This document shows, one piece after another, positions 23,484 to 32,580 of a stretch of 64,000 nt of DNA. The first letter of the stretch is position 1. Each line of letters starts with the position of its first letter. Both the position numbers and the translations under genes were made by a program. This DNA is from an uncultured Armatimonadota bacterium (GTDB taxonomy: Bacteria > Armatimonadota > Armatimonadia > Armatimonadales > Armatimonadaceae). Below the pieces are notes generated by a model that searched no databases, had not been told where the DNA came from, and saw only the letters and a program-made list of their open reading frames with translations. The stretch lies in NCBI GenBank assembly GCA_903910385.1, contig CAIVZM010000033.1, forward strand, positions 1-64,000, given 5' to 3'.

Positions 23484-24710
23484 TTAGTGCGAACCGGCGT
23501 TCCACTTGACAGTGGCGAGGTCTACGCCTTCCTGAGCAAGTTCCCAGAGCGGAGACATTTCGCGCAAACGACTGACTTCATGGATGACGCGACGAACGAC
23601 ATAATCCACTTCCTCTTCGGTAGTGAAACGTCCCAGACCGAAACGGAGGGACGAGTGCGCTAATTCATCGCCCACACCCAGCGCCTTCAGAACATACGAT
23701 GGTTCCAATGAAGCGGACGTACAGGCGGAACCGGAGGAAAGCGCGACATCTTTCAAGCCCATCAGCAGGCTTTCACCTTCGACATAGTTGAAAGACACGT
23801 TCAGGTTACCCGGGAGCCGATGCTCCAGCGAACCATTGACATATGCTTCATCGATTGCATCTTTAAGTCCGGTCAACATACGCTCACGCAGAGTAGTCAG
23901 ACGCTTGGATTCATCTTCCATCTCCTGTTGCATCAGTTCCGCCGCTTTACCGAAGCCGACGATACCAGGGACATTCAGCGTTCCCGAGCGGAAGCCGCGT
24001 TCATGTCCGCCGCCGTCCATCTGGGCGGTCAAACGAACGCGCGGGTTCCGACGTCGTACATACAACACCCCGATACCCTTCGGTCCGTAAATCTTGTGTG
24101 CGGTGATGGACGCCAGATCAATATTCATCGCGTTGACATCCATCGGAATCTTTCCGTAGGCCTGTACCGCATCGCTATGCAACAGCACACCCTTTTCACG
24201 GCAAATCTTACCGATTTCCGCCATGGGTTGAACGACGCCGATCTCGTTGTTCGCAGTCATGATAGAAACCAGGATCGTCTTATCGGTGATCGCGTTTCGC
24301 AATTCTTCCAAATCGATCATGCCATCCGGCTTGACTTCGAGGTACGTTACCTTCTTACCATCTTTTTCGAGATGCTTGCAGGCATCCAGAACCGCTTTAT
24401 GCTCGGTGACAGCGGTGATAATATGATCGCCTTTGTCGGCGTACATCTCCGCAATGCCTTTGATGGCAAGGTTATTGGATTCCGTTGCACCCGAGGTGAA
24501 AATAATTTCCTTGGGATCCGCGCCGAAGACGCGAGCGACCTGATTTCGGGCGTTCTCGACTGCATCCTCAGCGGACCAGCCGAAAGGATGGCTTCGCGAA
24601 GCGGCATTCCCGTACACCTCAGTGAAATACGGCAACATCGCCTCTACGACACGAGGGTCTACACGGGTCGTTGAATTATTATCCAGATAAATCGGCGTTT
24701 GAACGCTCAT
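23484..24710 (-). CDS. iscS: Cysteine desulfurase IscS
   Basis: A 408-residue group I cysteine desulfurase. The PLP lysine is Lys206 ('[10 protein letters not shown]') and the persulfide-forming cysteine Cys330 lies in the long mobile loop '[17 protein letters not shown]', which is the IscS/NifS signature. 'ATESNNLAI', 'HKAVLDA' and '[10 protein letters not shown]' complete the cofactor site. It supplies sulfur to IscU. A C-terminal '[16 protein letters not shown]' ends the chain as in enterobacterial IscS. Confidence 0.95.
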   Translation of the reverse strand: MSVQTPIYLDNNSTTRVDPRVVEAMLPYFTEVYGNAASRSHPFGWSAEDAVENARNQVARVFGADPKEIIFTSGATESNNLAIKGIAEMYADKGDHIITAVTEHKAVLDACKHLEKDGKKVTYLEVKPDGMIDLEELRNAITDKTILVSIMTANNEIGVVQPMAEIGKICREKGVLLHSDAVQAYGKIPMDVNAMNIDLASITAHKIYGPKGIGVLYVRRRNPRVRLTAQMDGGGHERGFRSGTLNVPGIVGFGKAAELMQQEMEDESKRLTTLRERMLTGLKDAIDEAYVNGSLEHRLPGNLNVSFNYVEGESLLMGLKDVALSSGSACTSASLEPSYVLKALGVGDELAHSSLRFGLGRFTTEEEVDYVVRRVIHEVSRLREMSPLWELAQEGVDLATVKWNAGSH

Positions 24711-24802
24711 TGCTACAGTCTCTTTTCTACGTTACTTAAAACTCGTAATTATCGCGAATGACTCAAACCGTCTACACAAACCCGGTTGCCACTTAAAAGT
24801 TC

Positions 24803-24835
24803 CCGCATCGGAATGATGAAAGCTAGCGGGCTCGT
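24803..24835 (-). promoter_or_regulatory. iscR-iscS intergenic hairpin with short T tract (possible attenuator)
   Basis: On the minus strand CCCGC (loop of about 20 nt) GCGGG is followed by AACTTTTAAG in the 150-nt gap. A short stem; it could attenuate transcription into iscS. Confidence 0.35.
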
Positions 24836-24860
24836 TATTCAGGCATCCATATCCGGTCGA

Positions 24861-25343
24861 TCAGGTATCACTAACCATTGCCAGCGAGCGTTCGGGAGCA
24901 AAGGCGCGGGTAAAAGGCGACTCTGCGGGCGTTTGCGGAGCTCGCACATCCGCCAGAGTCATGGCGCGTAGCATACGAACCATTTCTTCCTGAATTTTGG
25001 CGAGCGGACCGCGCAGGTGACATTTTTGCGCCTGTCGGCATCCGTCCAGACCGGACTCATCCCAGCACTGCACGATAGCGAGTGGTCCATCGATGGCTTC
25101 AACCACTTCCGCGATGGAAATTTCCGTTTCCAATCGGGCAAGACGATAGCCACCCGTCGGTCCTGGAACGCTGGTGACGATACGACGCTTGGAAAGCGTC
25201 TGCATAATCTTGGCAAGCAGTTCTGCGGGAATCTCGAAACGCCCCGCGATCTCACGTGGGCCGACCACCCGACCGCCACCTTCCGCCGCCAGATACGACA
25301 GGGCAAGCAAGGCATAATCCGTCCGCTTGGTAAATGTAAACAC
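24861..25343 (-). CDS. iscR: Rrf2-family Fe-S regulator IscR
   Basis: A 160-residue Rrf2 regulator: winged helix in residues 1-70 ('TDYALLALSYLA', 'GPTGGYRLAR'), then three cysteines Cys93, Cys102, Cys108 ('CWDESGLDGCRQAQKC') with the 2Fe-2S spacing of IscR. With cluster bound it should repress the isc operon it heads; apo form activates other genes in enterobacteria. The start is a GTG at 25343 with AGGAGG upstream at slightly long spacing. A longer C-terminal tail than E. coli IscR is absent. Confidence 0.9.
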   Translation of the reverse strand: MFTFTKRTDYALLALSYLAAEGGGRVVGPREIAGRFEIPAELLAKIMQTLSKRRIVTSVPGPTGGYRLARLETEISIAEVVEAIDGPLAIVQCWDESGLDGCRQAQKCHLRGPLAKIQEEMVRMLRAMTLADVRAPQTPAESPFTRAFAPERSLAMVSDT

Positions 25344-25374
25344 CTGACTTCGCCCCTCCTGCTATAATAGAACG

Positions 25375-25828
25375 CTATACAGACAAATTAGTTCGCCGAT
25401 TTTTTCCTTCGCCGACCTCACCTGTCGCCATTATATTGTAACGTCGCCAGGAGGTAACGTCAATACAAAGCGGGAATCGTTCGCAATAAAACGATGCGGT
25501 CAGGAAAGACGACACCGATGACATCATAATCGGATAGAGATACGCAGAGGATCGTCGGCGGAGTTGACAATACAGGATGGTCGTCTGGAACCCGGTCGCT
25601 TCCAATCCCTTCGTCCTGTCCTCATTTCCCGGATTCCCCAGGTGGCTCATACCACACCCGGGAATTTTTCTCCGAAATCCACGTATAAATATAGTGAGAC
25701 TCCGAAAAAGATGGACAGCCCGAAGCGCAGGGAGGCGTATCCCGGGAACTCCGAAGCATCTCGGGGCGTCTGACTCACATCATTTTTGGTCACATTGACG
25801 GATTTTGGCAATGAAGCGTGTTAGCCTA
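25375..25828. other. Long non-coding gap upstream of iscR and pilB
   Basis: I see no supportable gene here. The left end holds the iscR promoter region; on the minus strand TATTAT lies just before the AGGAGG. The rest has stop codons in all frames within 60-90 codons and no recognised protein similarity. Confidence 0.5.
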
Positions 25829-25858
25829 TTGCAACGATGTTTCGCTTCGTGCTATAAT
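25829..25858 (+). promoter_or_regulatory. Sigma-70-type promoter with ~390-nt leader before pilB
   Basis: TTGCAA (25829-25834), an 18-bp spacer and a consensus TATAAT (25853-25858). The predicted transcript would have a leader of about 390 nt before pilB, starting with an 8-bp hairpin at 25879-25895 (CGGGAGAG / CTCTCCCG). I could not match the leader to a known riboswitch. Confidence 0.6.
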
Positions 25859-26256
25859 CTGTACCATCATAAACCTCACGGGAGAGGCTCTCCCGGGGCG
25901 ACGTTTCGGCGACGTTGCAACCATACTTATCAAGTTATTTCAGGGTTGCAGCCGAATATAAACAGAGGACAAGCGCGGCAAGCCCAAATGCCAGAAACGT
26001 CATAAAACGACGTCAGGAATACCTACCGGGTTGTCGTCAATGCTCGACGAACAGGAGCGCAGTCGGTTTCGCTCCGGCAATCTTTCAGATTATTGGTTCA
26101 AATACAGGCGCGATTCCCGGCGTACAGGGGACGTCGCCGGGGTTATGGCTTCCGCTGAGGAAGCGTAGCCTGTCGAGCAGGACGCAGAAATGATGTCATC
26201 GCGACCCGAAGCGGCGCGCGATGAAACGGCTTTTGGGGAGGAACGGTAACGTTAGT

Positions 26257-28029
26257 ATGGCAATCGCTCGCAAGGGACTGCTGGAAATCCTTGAGGAAAA
26301 ACAGCTCATCACGGCGGAACAGAAGTCGCAGGCGGAAGCCGCCCTGCGAACCGCTCCGGGTACGGATCCGGTGCAATACCTGATCAACAATAATCTCGCT
26401 ACGGATGTGGACGCCTACCGCGCTAAAGCGGAGGCGGAAGGTCTGCACTTCGTCGACCTGACGAAGCACAAGCCCGAAGCCTCGGCGCTCAATGTCGTCC
26501 CGCAGAATGTGGTCAGTCGTTACAACGCATTGCCAGTTCGTAAGGACGGCCCCAAGTTGTGGGTAGCGATGTCCAATCCACGTGACATCAATGCCATCGA
26601 TGATATTCGTCGCGCATCCCGATGCACGCAAATTATTCCGCTGGTCGCTACCCCTGCCGACCTGGAAGCGGAAATCAAAAAGGCATATGGCGCCCTTGCA
26701 CCTGCCGCCGCTTCTCCGGGAAATCCCAGTGCGATGGTTCCTGCAGCGAACGCAGGCGGCGGCGCTGCGGATACCAGCAAATTGCTCGCTGAACTGAAAA
26801 TGGGCAATGTCAATGGTGGCGACGATGATGGCGTCGTGGACGAGGAACTGATCAATCAGGCTCCTATCGTTCGCCTTGCAAACGCGATTATCGTCAACGC
26901 GATTGAGAGCCGCGCCTCGGACATCCATATCGAACCGGATAAACGGAACGTCCGCGTTCGCTGTCGTATTGACGGCGTTCTGCAGGAAGTCATGAGCGTC
27001 CCGAAGTTTATCCAACCTGCGCTCTGTTCCCGCTATAAGATTATGGCGGATATGAACATCGCCGAACGGCGCGTCCCGCAGGACGGTCGTATCCCGATCA
27101 AGCATAATAACAAAGACTACGACATGCGCGTCAACTGTCTACCCTCGCTGTACGGCGAGAAGATCGTTATGCGTATTCTCGATAAATCGTCGGTTTTGAT
27201 CGGTCTGAACAACCTGGGCTTCTATCCAGAGTACCAGAGCGTTCTGGAAGATATGGTCGCTCAGCCGAACGGAATGTTCCTGGTCACCGGGCCGACCGGT
27301 TCCGGCAAGACGACGACGCTCTACTCGGTGCTGAACAAACTCAACGATATCGAGAAGAACATTACGACCGCCGAAGACCCGATCGAATACCAGTTGTCGG
27401 GTATCACGCAGGTCGGTATGAACCGTAAAGCGGGGCTTACCTTCGCAACGGCGCTTCGCGCTTACCTGCGACAGGACCCGGATATTATCATGGTCGGGGA
27501 AATGCGCGACCTGGAAACTGCGGAAATCGCCATCGAAGCGGCGCTGACAGGTCACCTTGTCCTTTCGACCCTGCATACTAACGACGCTCCGTCGGCGACG
27601 ATGCGTCTGGCGGATATGGGGGTTGAGCCGTTCCTGATTTCGGCCACCGTCATCGGCATCCTTGCCCAGCGACTTACCCGAAAAATCTGTAACGACTGCA
27701 AAGAACCATATCAGGTCAAAGCGACAGAACTGGCCCGCTTTGGTTTCGTGGTCGAAGATCCCGATCAGGAAGTCAGCCTTTTCCGGGGCCGCGGTTGCGA
27801 AACCTGCAAAGGCAAGGGGTACCGGGGACGTATGGGGGTTTACGAACTGCTCAAGATGAACTCGGAAATCGCGGAACTGGTCGTCAGACGCGCTCCCCTT
27901 GCCGATATCAAGGAAGCGGCGCGAGCCAATGGCATGAAAGAACTTAAGGAAGACGGTCTCCGCAAGATTCTGGACGGTCATACCACTCCGGAAGAAGTCC
28001 GGCGCGTCGTCTTTACGGCAGGCGCTTAG
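26257..28029 (+). CDS. pilB: Type IV pilus assembly ATPase PilB
   Basis: A 590-residue GspE/PilB secretion ATPase. The N-terminal MshEN domain starts 'KGLLEILEEKQLITAEQ', followed by a Gly/Ala-rich linker near residue 165. The motor has Walker A 'GPTGSGKTTT' (about 345), an Asp box, and Walker B 'DIIMVGEMRDLETAEIA'. The zinc site is formed by 'CNDC' (about 478) and 'CETC' (about 514), diagnostic for PilB/GspE. It powers pilus extension. I use the ATG at 26257 because similarity starts there, although the GGGGAGGA upstream is 16 nt away; an ATG at 26221 is the alternative. Confidence 0.92.
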   Translation: MAIARKGLLEILEEKQLITAEQKSQAEAALRTAPGTDPVQYLINNNLATDVDAYRAKAEAEGLHFVDLTKHKPEASALNVVPQNVVSRYNALPVRKDGPKLWVAMSNPRDINAIDDIRRASRCTQIIPLVATPADLEAEIKKAYGALAPAAASPGNPSAMVPAANAGGGAADTSKLLAELKMGNVNGGDDDGVVDEELINQAPIVRLANAIIVNAIESRASDIHIEPDKRNVRVRCRIDGVLQEVMSVPKFIQPALCSRYKIMADMNIAERRVPQDGRIPIKHNNKDYDMRVNCLPSLYGEKIVMRILDKSSVLIGLNNLGFYPEYQSVLEDMVAQPNGMFLVTGPTGSGKTTTLYSVLNKLNDIEKNITTAEDPIEYQLSGITQVGMNRKAGLTFATALRAYLRQDPDIIMVGEMRDLETAEIAIEAALTGHLVLSTLHTNDAPSATMRLADMGVEPFLISATVIGILAQRLTRKICNDCKEPYQVKATELARFGFVVEDPDQEVSLFRGRGCETCKGKGYRGRMGVYELLKMNSEIAELVVRRAPLADIKEAARANGMKELKEDGLRKILDGHTTPEEVRRVVFTAGA

Positions 28030-28142
28030 TTACTCTCCTCCTCTTGCAGAATGGTGAGAGGAGGATTGATCTGTCAGTCCTTCTATTGGTTCCCGGTTCT
28101 AAAGCGAATCGGGGAGATTCTTAGAACTCAGGAGTTTTATCG

Positions 28143-29351
28143 ATGGCAATTCAAGGCCCCGCGTCTGCATCTGCGCCGCCGCCCGCCCCGTATACAGAAG
28201 CGCCGCCGCCTGCGCCGCAGCGGTTGACGGAGTTGGAAGATGCTCATATTGATGAACTGTTGCATCTGGTCGTTCAGACCAATGCATCCGACCTCCATAT
28301 TGCCGTTGGTCTGCCTCCGGTGTTGCGTGTGGACGGCGACCTCAAACAGGCTCCGTATGATGCGTTCTCGCCGCAAACTTCGCAGCGTATGGTCTACGAT
28401 ATCCTGACCGACGAACAGATTCAGAAATTTGAATCCACTTACGAACTGGACTTCTCGTATGCGCTGGGAAGGACTTCCCGCTTTCGCGTTAACGTTTTCC
28501 GCGACAAGGGCACAGTCGCGGCCGCCTTCCGCGTCATTCCTACGAAAATCCCGACGCTTGCCGACCTGAATCTGCCCGCCGTTCTGGAAAAATTGACCCA
28601 CCTGAAGCGCGGTCTGATTCTGGTGACCGGGCCGACCGGTTCCGGAAAATCCACCACGCTGGCGGCGATGATCAACAACATCAACATGGGCCGCTCCGAG
28701 CACATTATTACCATTGAAGACCCGATCGAATATTTGCATCAGCACAAGATGTCGGTCATCAATCAGCGTGAATTGGGGCTCGATACTAAGGCGTTCCCCA
28801 ATGCGCTCCGCGCCGCTCTGCGCGAAGACCCGGATGTTATTCTGGTCGGAGAAATGCGCGACCTTGAGACCATGCAGATGGCCGTTTCCTCGGCGGAAAC
28901 CGGTCACCTTGTCTTTGCTACTCTGCACACCAACTCAGCAGCTTCTACCGTCGACCGTATCGTCGACTCGTTTCCGCCCGGACAGCAGGAGCAGATCCGT
29001 CTTCAGTTGTCCAACAACCTTCAGGCGGTCGTCTGCCAGCAACTGATTCCCCGGCACAATCAACCGGGACGCGTCTGCGCTCAGGAAATCATGATCGCGA
29101 CTCCCGCTATCCGTAACCTGATTCGTGAGGCGAAAGCCCACCAGATTACGTCCATGATCCAGACTTCCGGTAATATCGGAATGCAGACGATGGATATGTG
29201 TCTGCGCGATCTGTATCTGCGCGGCGCAATTTCCCGCGACATGGCACTGCAACGCGCCATGAACCGCACCGACCTGGAAAATATGATTATGCAGGCGGAA
29301 ATCGCCCGACAGGCGACAAACCAGAACTCTCCTCAGGTTCGACGACAGTAA
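28143..29351 (+). CDS. pilT: Type IV pilus retraction ATPase PilT
   Basis: A 402-residue retraction motor. After a 25-residue Pro/Ala-rich N-terminal tail comes 'LLHLVVQTNASDLHIAVGLPP' typical of PilT, Walker A 'GPTGSGKSTTL' (about 162-169), Walker B 'DVILVGEMRDLETMQ', and 'IRNLIREAKAHQI', the AIRNLIRE motif needed for retraction. It lacks the PilB zinc site. It follows pilB by 113 nt, with a 9-bp hairpin in the gap. PilC, which often comes next, is not present. Confidence 0.93.
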   Translation: MAIQGPASASAPPPAPYTEAPPPAPQRLTELEDAHIDELLHLVVQTNASDLHIAVGLPPVLRVDGDLKQAPYDAFSPQTSQRMVYDILTDEQIQKFESTYELDFSYALGRTSRFRVNVFRDKGTVAAAFRVIPTKIPTLADLNLPAVLEKLTHLKRGLILVTGPTGSGKSTTLAAMINNINMGRSEHIITIEDPIEYLHQHKMSVINQRELGLDTKAFPNALRAALREDPDVILVGEMRDLETMQMAVSSAETGHLVFATLHTNSAASTVDRIVDSFPPGQQEQIRLQLSNNLQAVVCQQLIPRHNQPGRVCAQEIMIATPAIRNLIREAKAHQITSMIQTSGNIGMQTMDMCLRDLYLRGAISRDMALQRAMNRTDLENMIMQAEIARQATNQNSPQVRRQ

Positions 29352-29380
29352 TACGTTCGCCGTAGACCCTACCGAAAAGG

Positions 29381-29417
29381 AGGGGGAAGCGGCATTGCCG
29401 CTTCCCCCTCTGTTTTT
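29381..29417 (+). terminator. Terminator after pilT (bidirectional)
   Basis: A 29-nt near-perfect palindrome AGGGGGAAGCGGCA / TGCCGCTTCCCCCT followed by CTGTTTTT. It also lies just past the stop of the convergent PEP-CTERM gene. Confidence 0.9.
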
Positions 29418-29419
29418 GC

Positions 29420-30028
29420 CTAATACTTGCGTCGTCGGGCGATCAGTCCGAGCAGAGAGGTTCCCGCGACTGCGGCGAACGCCCACTCGCCCGGTTCCGG
29501 TACGATGGTATCGCAGACAAAGACGGAAGCCGGAGCGAGACTGCCATTGACTAGCAGGTCAACGCCGGACGGCCCGCCGAAATCCTCAAAGAACACCAAT
29601 CGGAACGGGACAGGAGCGCCGCCCGCAAAGAACGCCGAATTGCTGACCAGATTTGGGCCATGTCCGCCGCCGTTGTTGATAAAGGCTGTGCTGCTCCCGT
29701 TGAGGAACAGGTAGCTGCCATCATCGGAGCCGAGGTTAAGAGTGTAGACCCCGTCGGTCGGGAAGCTCAGGCAACCCGTCATTTCCGCGCCGAAAGTCCC
29801 CAGACTGAACGGGTGCCAGTTGTAACCCGTATTGGTGGCAAAGGCGATGTCCGGTGAGGTGAACGAACTGACCGGCCCACTGAAAGTAATGTCCGAGCCA
29901 TTATCATTATAGCCGGAGAAGACAGCGACATTGACCTGCGCATTGGCGGAGGTCGTCAGGAGAAGGGTGACAGCCGCGATGGCGGCGGTCGTCAGAGCGG
30001 CAGAGCTCTTAATAGAAGGACGAGACAT
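29420..30028 (-). CDS. PEP-CTERM protein, small
   Basis: A 202-residue exported protein. Signal peptide 'AALTTAAIAAVTLLLTTSANA'-like (residues 9-30), a beta-rich body with 'SFPTDGVYTLNLGSDDGSYL' and 'RLVFFEDFGG', which resembles PA14-like carbohydrate-binding domains, and the end 'VPEPGEWAFAAVAGT...RRRKY', a PEP-CTERM signal with arginine-rich tail. It should be processed by an exosortase elsewhere in the genome. The 5' region contains a 21-bp-spaced direct repeat at 30216-30247. Confidence 0.85.
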   Translation of the reverse strand: MSRPSIKSSAALTTAAIAAVTLLLTTSANAQVNVAVFSGYNDNGSDITFSGPVSSFTSPDIAFATNTGYNWHPFSLGTFGAEMTGCLSFPTDGVYTLNLGSDDGSYLFLNGSSTAFINNGGGHGPNLVSNSAFFAGGAPVPFRLVFFEDFGGPSGVDLLVNGSLAPASVFVCDTIVPEPGEWAFAAVAGTSLLGLIARRRKY

Positions 30029-30215
30029 ACGATCAACCTTTCATTGCCCCCAGAGGCGTGGGGAGTTCAGGGAATGCGCGTAACTTACCTTGCACTGCAA
30101 TGACGGCGTTTTTGTTGAGAAGTGAATCTAGGCGTCGTCACAAGGCGTTCCGCGTCGAACTGCCGGGTCTTCCGCCCAGCTCACCCTCATTATACACAGA
30201 TATTCATGAATGAAG

Positions 30216-30247
30216 TAAACTTTTTTATCAAATAAATAAACTTTTTT
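30216..30247. repeat. Direct repeat TAAACTTTTTT x2, 21 bp apart
   Basis: Two identical 11-mers (30216-30226, 30237-30247) with start-to-start spacing of 21 bp, two helical turns. They lie between the aldo/keto reductase and the PEP-CTERM gene, about 190 nt upstream of the latter; a regulator site is possible. Confidence 0.45.
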
Positions 30248-30282
30248 GCGTCTTAAGCAGACTAAAAGAAAGTCATATTAGT

Positions 30283-31242
30283 TTACTCACTATCTCGTAG
30301 ATACCTTACCTGCTCCATCGTCAATTTTAGTGTGTCGGATGCCAACGTCTCGGCGAGATGCCTGGGAGACGTTGTACTGAAGAGCGGCAAAATTGGAAAT
30401 CCGTCTTCATGGAGCAGATACGCGAAGGCGATCTGGACTGGGGTAACTCCCAGTTGAGCGGCGAGTTCCCGCGCCCGTGCCCTTCGCCCCTGACTGACAG
30501 GGTTATCGTAAAACGTTATCGCGGAAGGCGAAGGATTATCGGCGAAGTATCCGTTCGCAGTGGCGGAAAATGCTGCAACAGGCATTTTGGTCTCACGGTG
30601 CCATGCGATGGTCTCTGAATCCAGAGGGCGATGCGTGGGATCCGCCGTCGGAGTATGGTTGGCGACGGCGAGACTGCCCTGAATCTGCGAAATAGCAAAC
30701 CCTTGCAACCCCTGACCGGCGGCATAGGCGTTCGCCTCCGCCATGCGAGCGGTGGACCAGTTACTCGCGCCCAATGCGCGAACCCATCCCTTTTGAATAA
30801 AAGCATTGAGCGTATCTATGATTTTGCTGACGGGCGTTTTACCGTCGTCGCGGTGCAGATAATAGAGGTCGATGGTCTCGACACCCAACCGATACAGACT
30901 ATTTTCGATATCGCAGAGCAGGACGCTCGGATTCAGAAAATCGTTGGGACGACGGTAATTTTCATCCCCTTCGGGATGTCCCCCCTTAGAAACGACGACA
31001 ACTTCGTCACGACAACCAAGCTCATGGATGATTCGCCCCAACTCACGTTCACTGGAACCAACTCCTTCCGGAGTCCAGAATCCGTAACAGTGTGCAGTAT
31101 CGAAGTGGTTTCCTCCCGCCGCCAGATAATCGCTGACCAGCGTCACAGCGGCATCACCCCGAATCGCTGAGCCTAATCCGGTACATCCGAAGCCGAGGAC
31201 TGCAACTTCCACGGGAATACCCGCTATCGAAATTCGTTTCAT
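30283..31242 (-). CDS. Aldo/keto reductase
   Basis: A 319-residue AKR-fold oxidoreductase. It has 'GFGCTGLGSA', 'GGNHFDTAHCYG' (catalytic Asp), 'VVVSKGGHP' (catalytic Lys), 'DLYYLHRDD' (His) and 'ALGASNWS'. In place of the usual catalytic Tyr, 'AHCYG' supplies one four residues after Asp. It is NADPH-dependent by family. The start at 31242 has GGAAAGGGG upstream; 31269 is a possible alternative, which would overlap less. It is divergent from namZ with only 64 nt between start codons. Confidence 0.87.
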   Translation of the reverse strand: MKRISIAGIPVEVAVLGFGCTGLGSAIRGDAAVTLVSDYLAAGGNHFDTAHCYGFWTPEGVGSSERELGRIIHELGCRDEVVVVSKGGHPEGDENYRRPNDFLNPSVLLCDIENSLYRLGVETIDLYYLHRDDGKTPVSKIIDTLNAFIQKGWVRALGASNWSTARMAEANAYAAGQGLQGFAISQIQGSLAVANHTPTADPTHRPLDSETIAWHRETKMPVAAFSATANGYFADNPSPSAITFYDNPVSQGRRARARELAAQLGVTPVQIAFAYLLHEDGFPILPLFSTTSPRHLAETLASDTLKLTMEQVRYLRDSE

Positions 31243-31306
31243 GGGTACAAATTCGCCGCCCCTTTCCATTCTCCCTGCCCTCAGAGGGAGCGGATACAAT
31301 GAGATC

Positions 31307-32476
31307 ATGTCCGAGACTATTGACTTCAAAGATTTGAACGCGATACCGTCCGTGCGAACCGGGATAGATGTATTGATGCGGGATGATTTCGCACTATTAC
31401 ATGGGTCTAATATCGGCTTGATTACAAACCATACCGGCATTTCCCGGGACGGCATTGCGACCGCAGATATTCTGTGTCAGGCGGGTGGGATCAAGCTCAA
31501 AACCCTGTTCGGCCCGGAACATGGCATTCGGGGAAAACTCGACGAACAGGTTGCCGATGGAAATGATGAAAAAACCGGGTTACCAATTTATTCGTTGTAT
31601 GGTCCTCGCACCGAACCTTCCCCGGAACAGTTAGAGGGACTGGATACGCTGGTTTTCGATGTTCAGGACATCGGTTGTCGCTTCTATACGTATCTTTCCA
31701 CGCTCGGGCATTGCTTGCTGGCGGCATCCAAGCGCAAGATGCGCTTCATTGTTCTGGATCGTCCCAATCCCATTGGCGGGGTTGCGGTGGAAGGACCACT
31801 GGCGGATGAAACGCGACTTTCCTTTACAGCATTCCATCCGATCCCCGTACGACATGGCATGACGCTGGGCGAACTGGCGCTACTGATCAATGCCGAACGA
31901 GATTGGAAAGCGGAAATTATCGTCGTTAAGTGTGAAGGCTGGAAACGGGGCGACTGGTGGGACACAGCAGGACTGACCTGGGTCAACCCATCGCCCAATA
32001 TGCGCTCGTTGACGCAGGCGACAATCTATCCGGGCGTCGGACTACTGGAAATGACCAATCTCTCCGTCGGGCGCGGGACTGATACCCCTTTCGAAGTTCT
32101 GGGAGCGCCCTATATCGAAGGCAGAGCGCTGGCGTATGCGCTGAACGCCCGTAATCTTCCGGGGGTGCGCTTCATCCCTGTACGGTTTACTCCTCAAGCC
32201 TCGGTCTTTGCTGGAGAAAGTTGTGGCGGCGTCAATATAATCGTCACTGACCGGAACCGCTTCACACCGGTTCGCACCGGTCTGGAAATCGCTCTGACCT
32301 TACGCGAATTATATCTGGAGCAATGGCAGGCAAGCAAATTCATCACCCTTCTGGCGAATCGCCGGACGATGGATGGCATTCTGGCAGGAGATGACTATAA
32401 CGCACTCAGCCGACGATTTCTGCCCGATGCCAAAGGCTTCTTACAGGTGAGGTCTCACTTCCTGCTTTATCCCTGA
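31307..32476 (+). CDS. namZ: Exo-beta-N-acetylmuramidase NamZ (DUF1343)
   Basis: A 389-residue DUF1343 protein: 'NIGLITNHTGISRDG', 'LFGPEHGIRG', 'DVQDIGCRFYTY', 'VLDRPNPIGG' and 'VGRGTDTPFEVLGAP' are conserved family blocks. NamZ removes MurNAc from peptidoglycan fragments during cell-wall recycling. No secretion signal is visible in this frame. TACAAT ends 6 nt before the ATG at 31307, with no spaced Shine-Dalgarno sequence close by, so a leaderless transcript is likely. Confidence 0.87.
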   Translation: MSETIDFKDLNAIPSVRTGIDVLMRDDFALLHGSNIGLITNHTGISRDGIATADILCQAGGIKLKTLFGPEHGIRGKLDEQVADGNDEKTGLPIYSLYGPRTEPSPEQLEGLDTLVFDVQDIGCRFYTYLSTLGHCLLAASKRKMRFIVLDRPNPIGGVAVEGPLADETRLSFTAFHPIPVRHGMTLGELALLINAERDWKAEIIVVKCEGWKRGDWWDTAGLTWVNPSPNMRSLTQATIYPGVGLLEMTNLSVGRGTDTPFEVLGAPYIEGRALAYALNARNLPGVRFIPVRFTPQASVFAGESCGGVNIIVTDRNRFTPVRTGLEIALTLRELYLEQWQASKFITLLANRRTMDGILAGDDYNALSRRFLPDAKGFLQVRSHFLLYP

Positions 32477-32580
32477 CCAGCGTTCATAATAAGCGACCGG
32501 ATACGCCTTCACGTAACGCAGGACGCAACAGTGCGTTCAAATAGCTGTTACAGAGAGCGGAAAGGTAAGCGAACGTATCC

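Noticed and set aside
26060-26125. tRNA-like segment with 'gcgcagtcggt' and 'ggttcaaat'
   Set aside because: The pieces resemble a D-loop and a T-arm, but no acceptor stem, no 7-nt anticodon loop and no CCA end can be formed.
25879-26256. c-di-GMP riboswitch in the pilB leader
   Set aside because: I looked for the GEMM-I conserved blocks (AAA-receptor and GNRA-loop side sequences); only vague pieces such as 'gcggcaagcc' are present.
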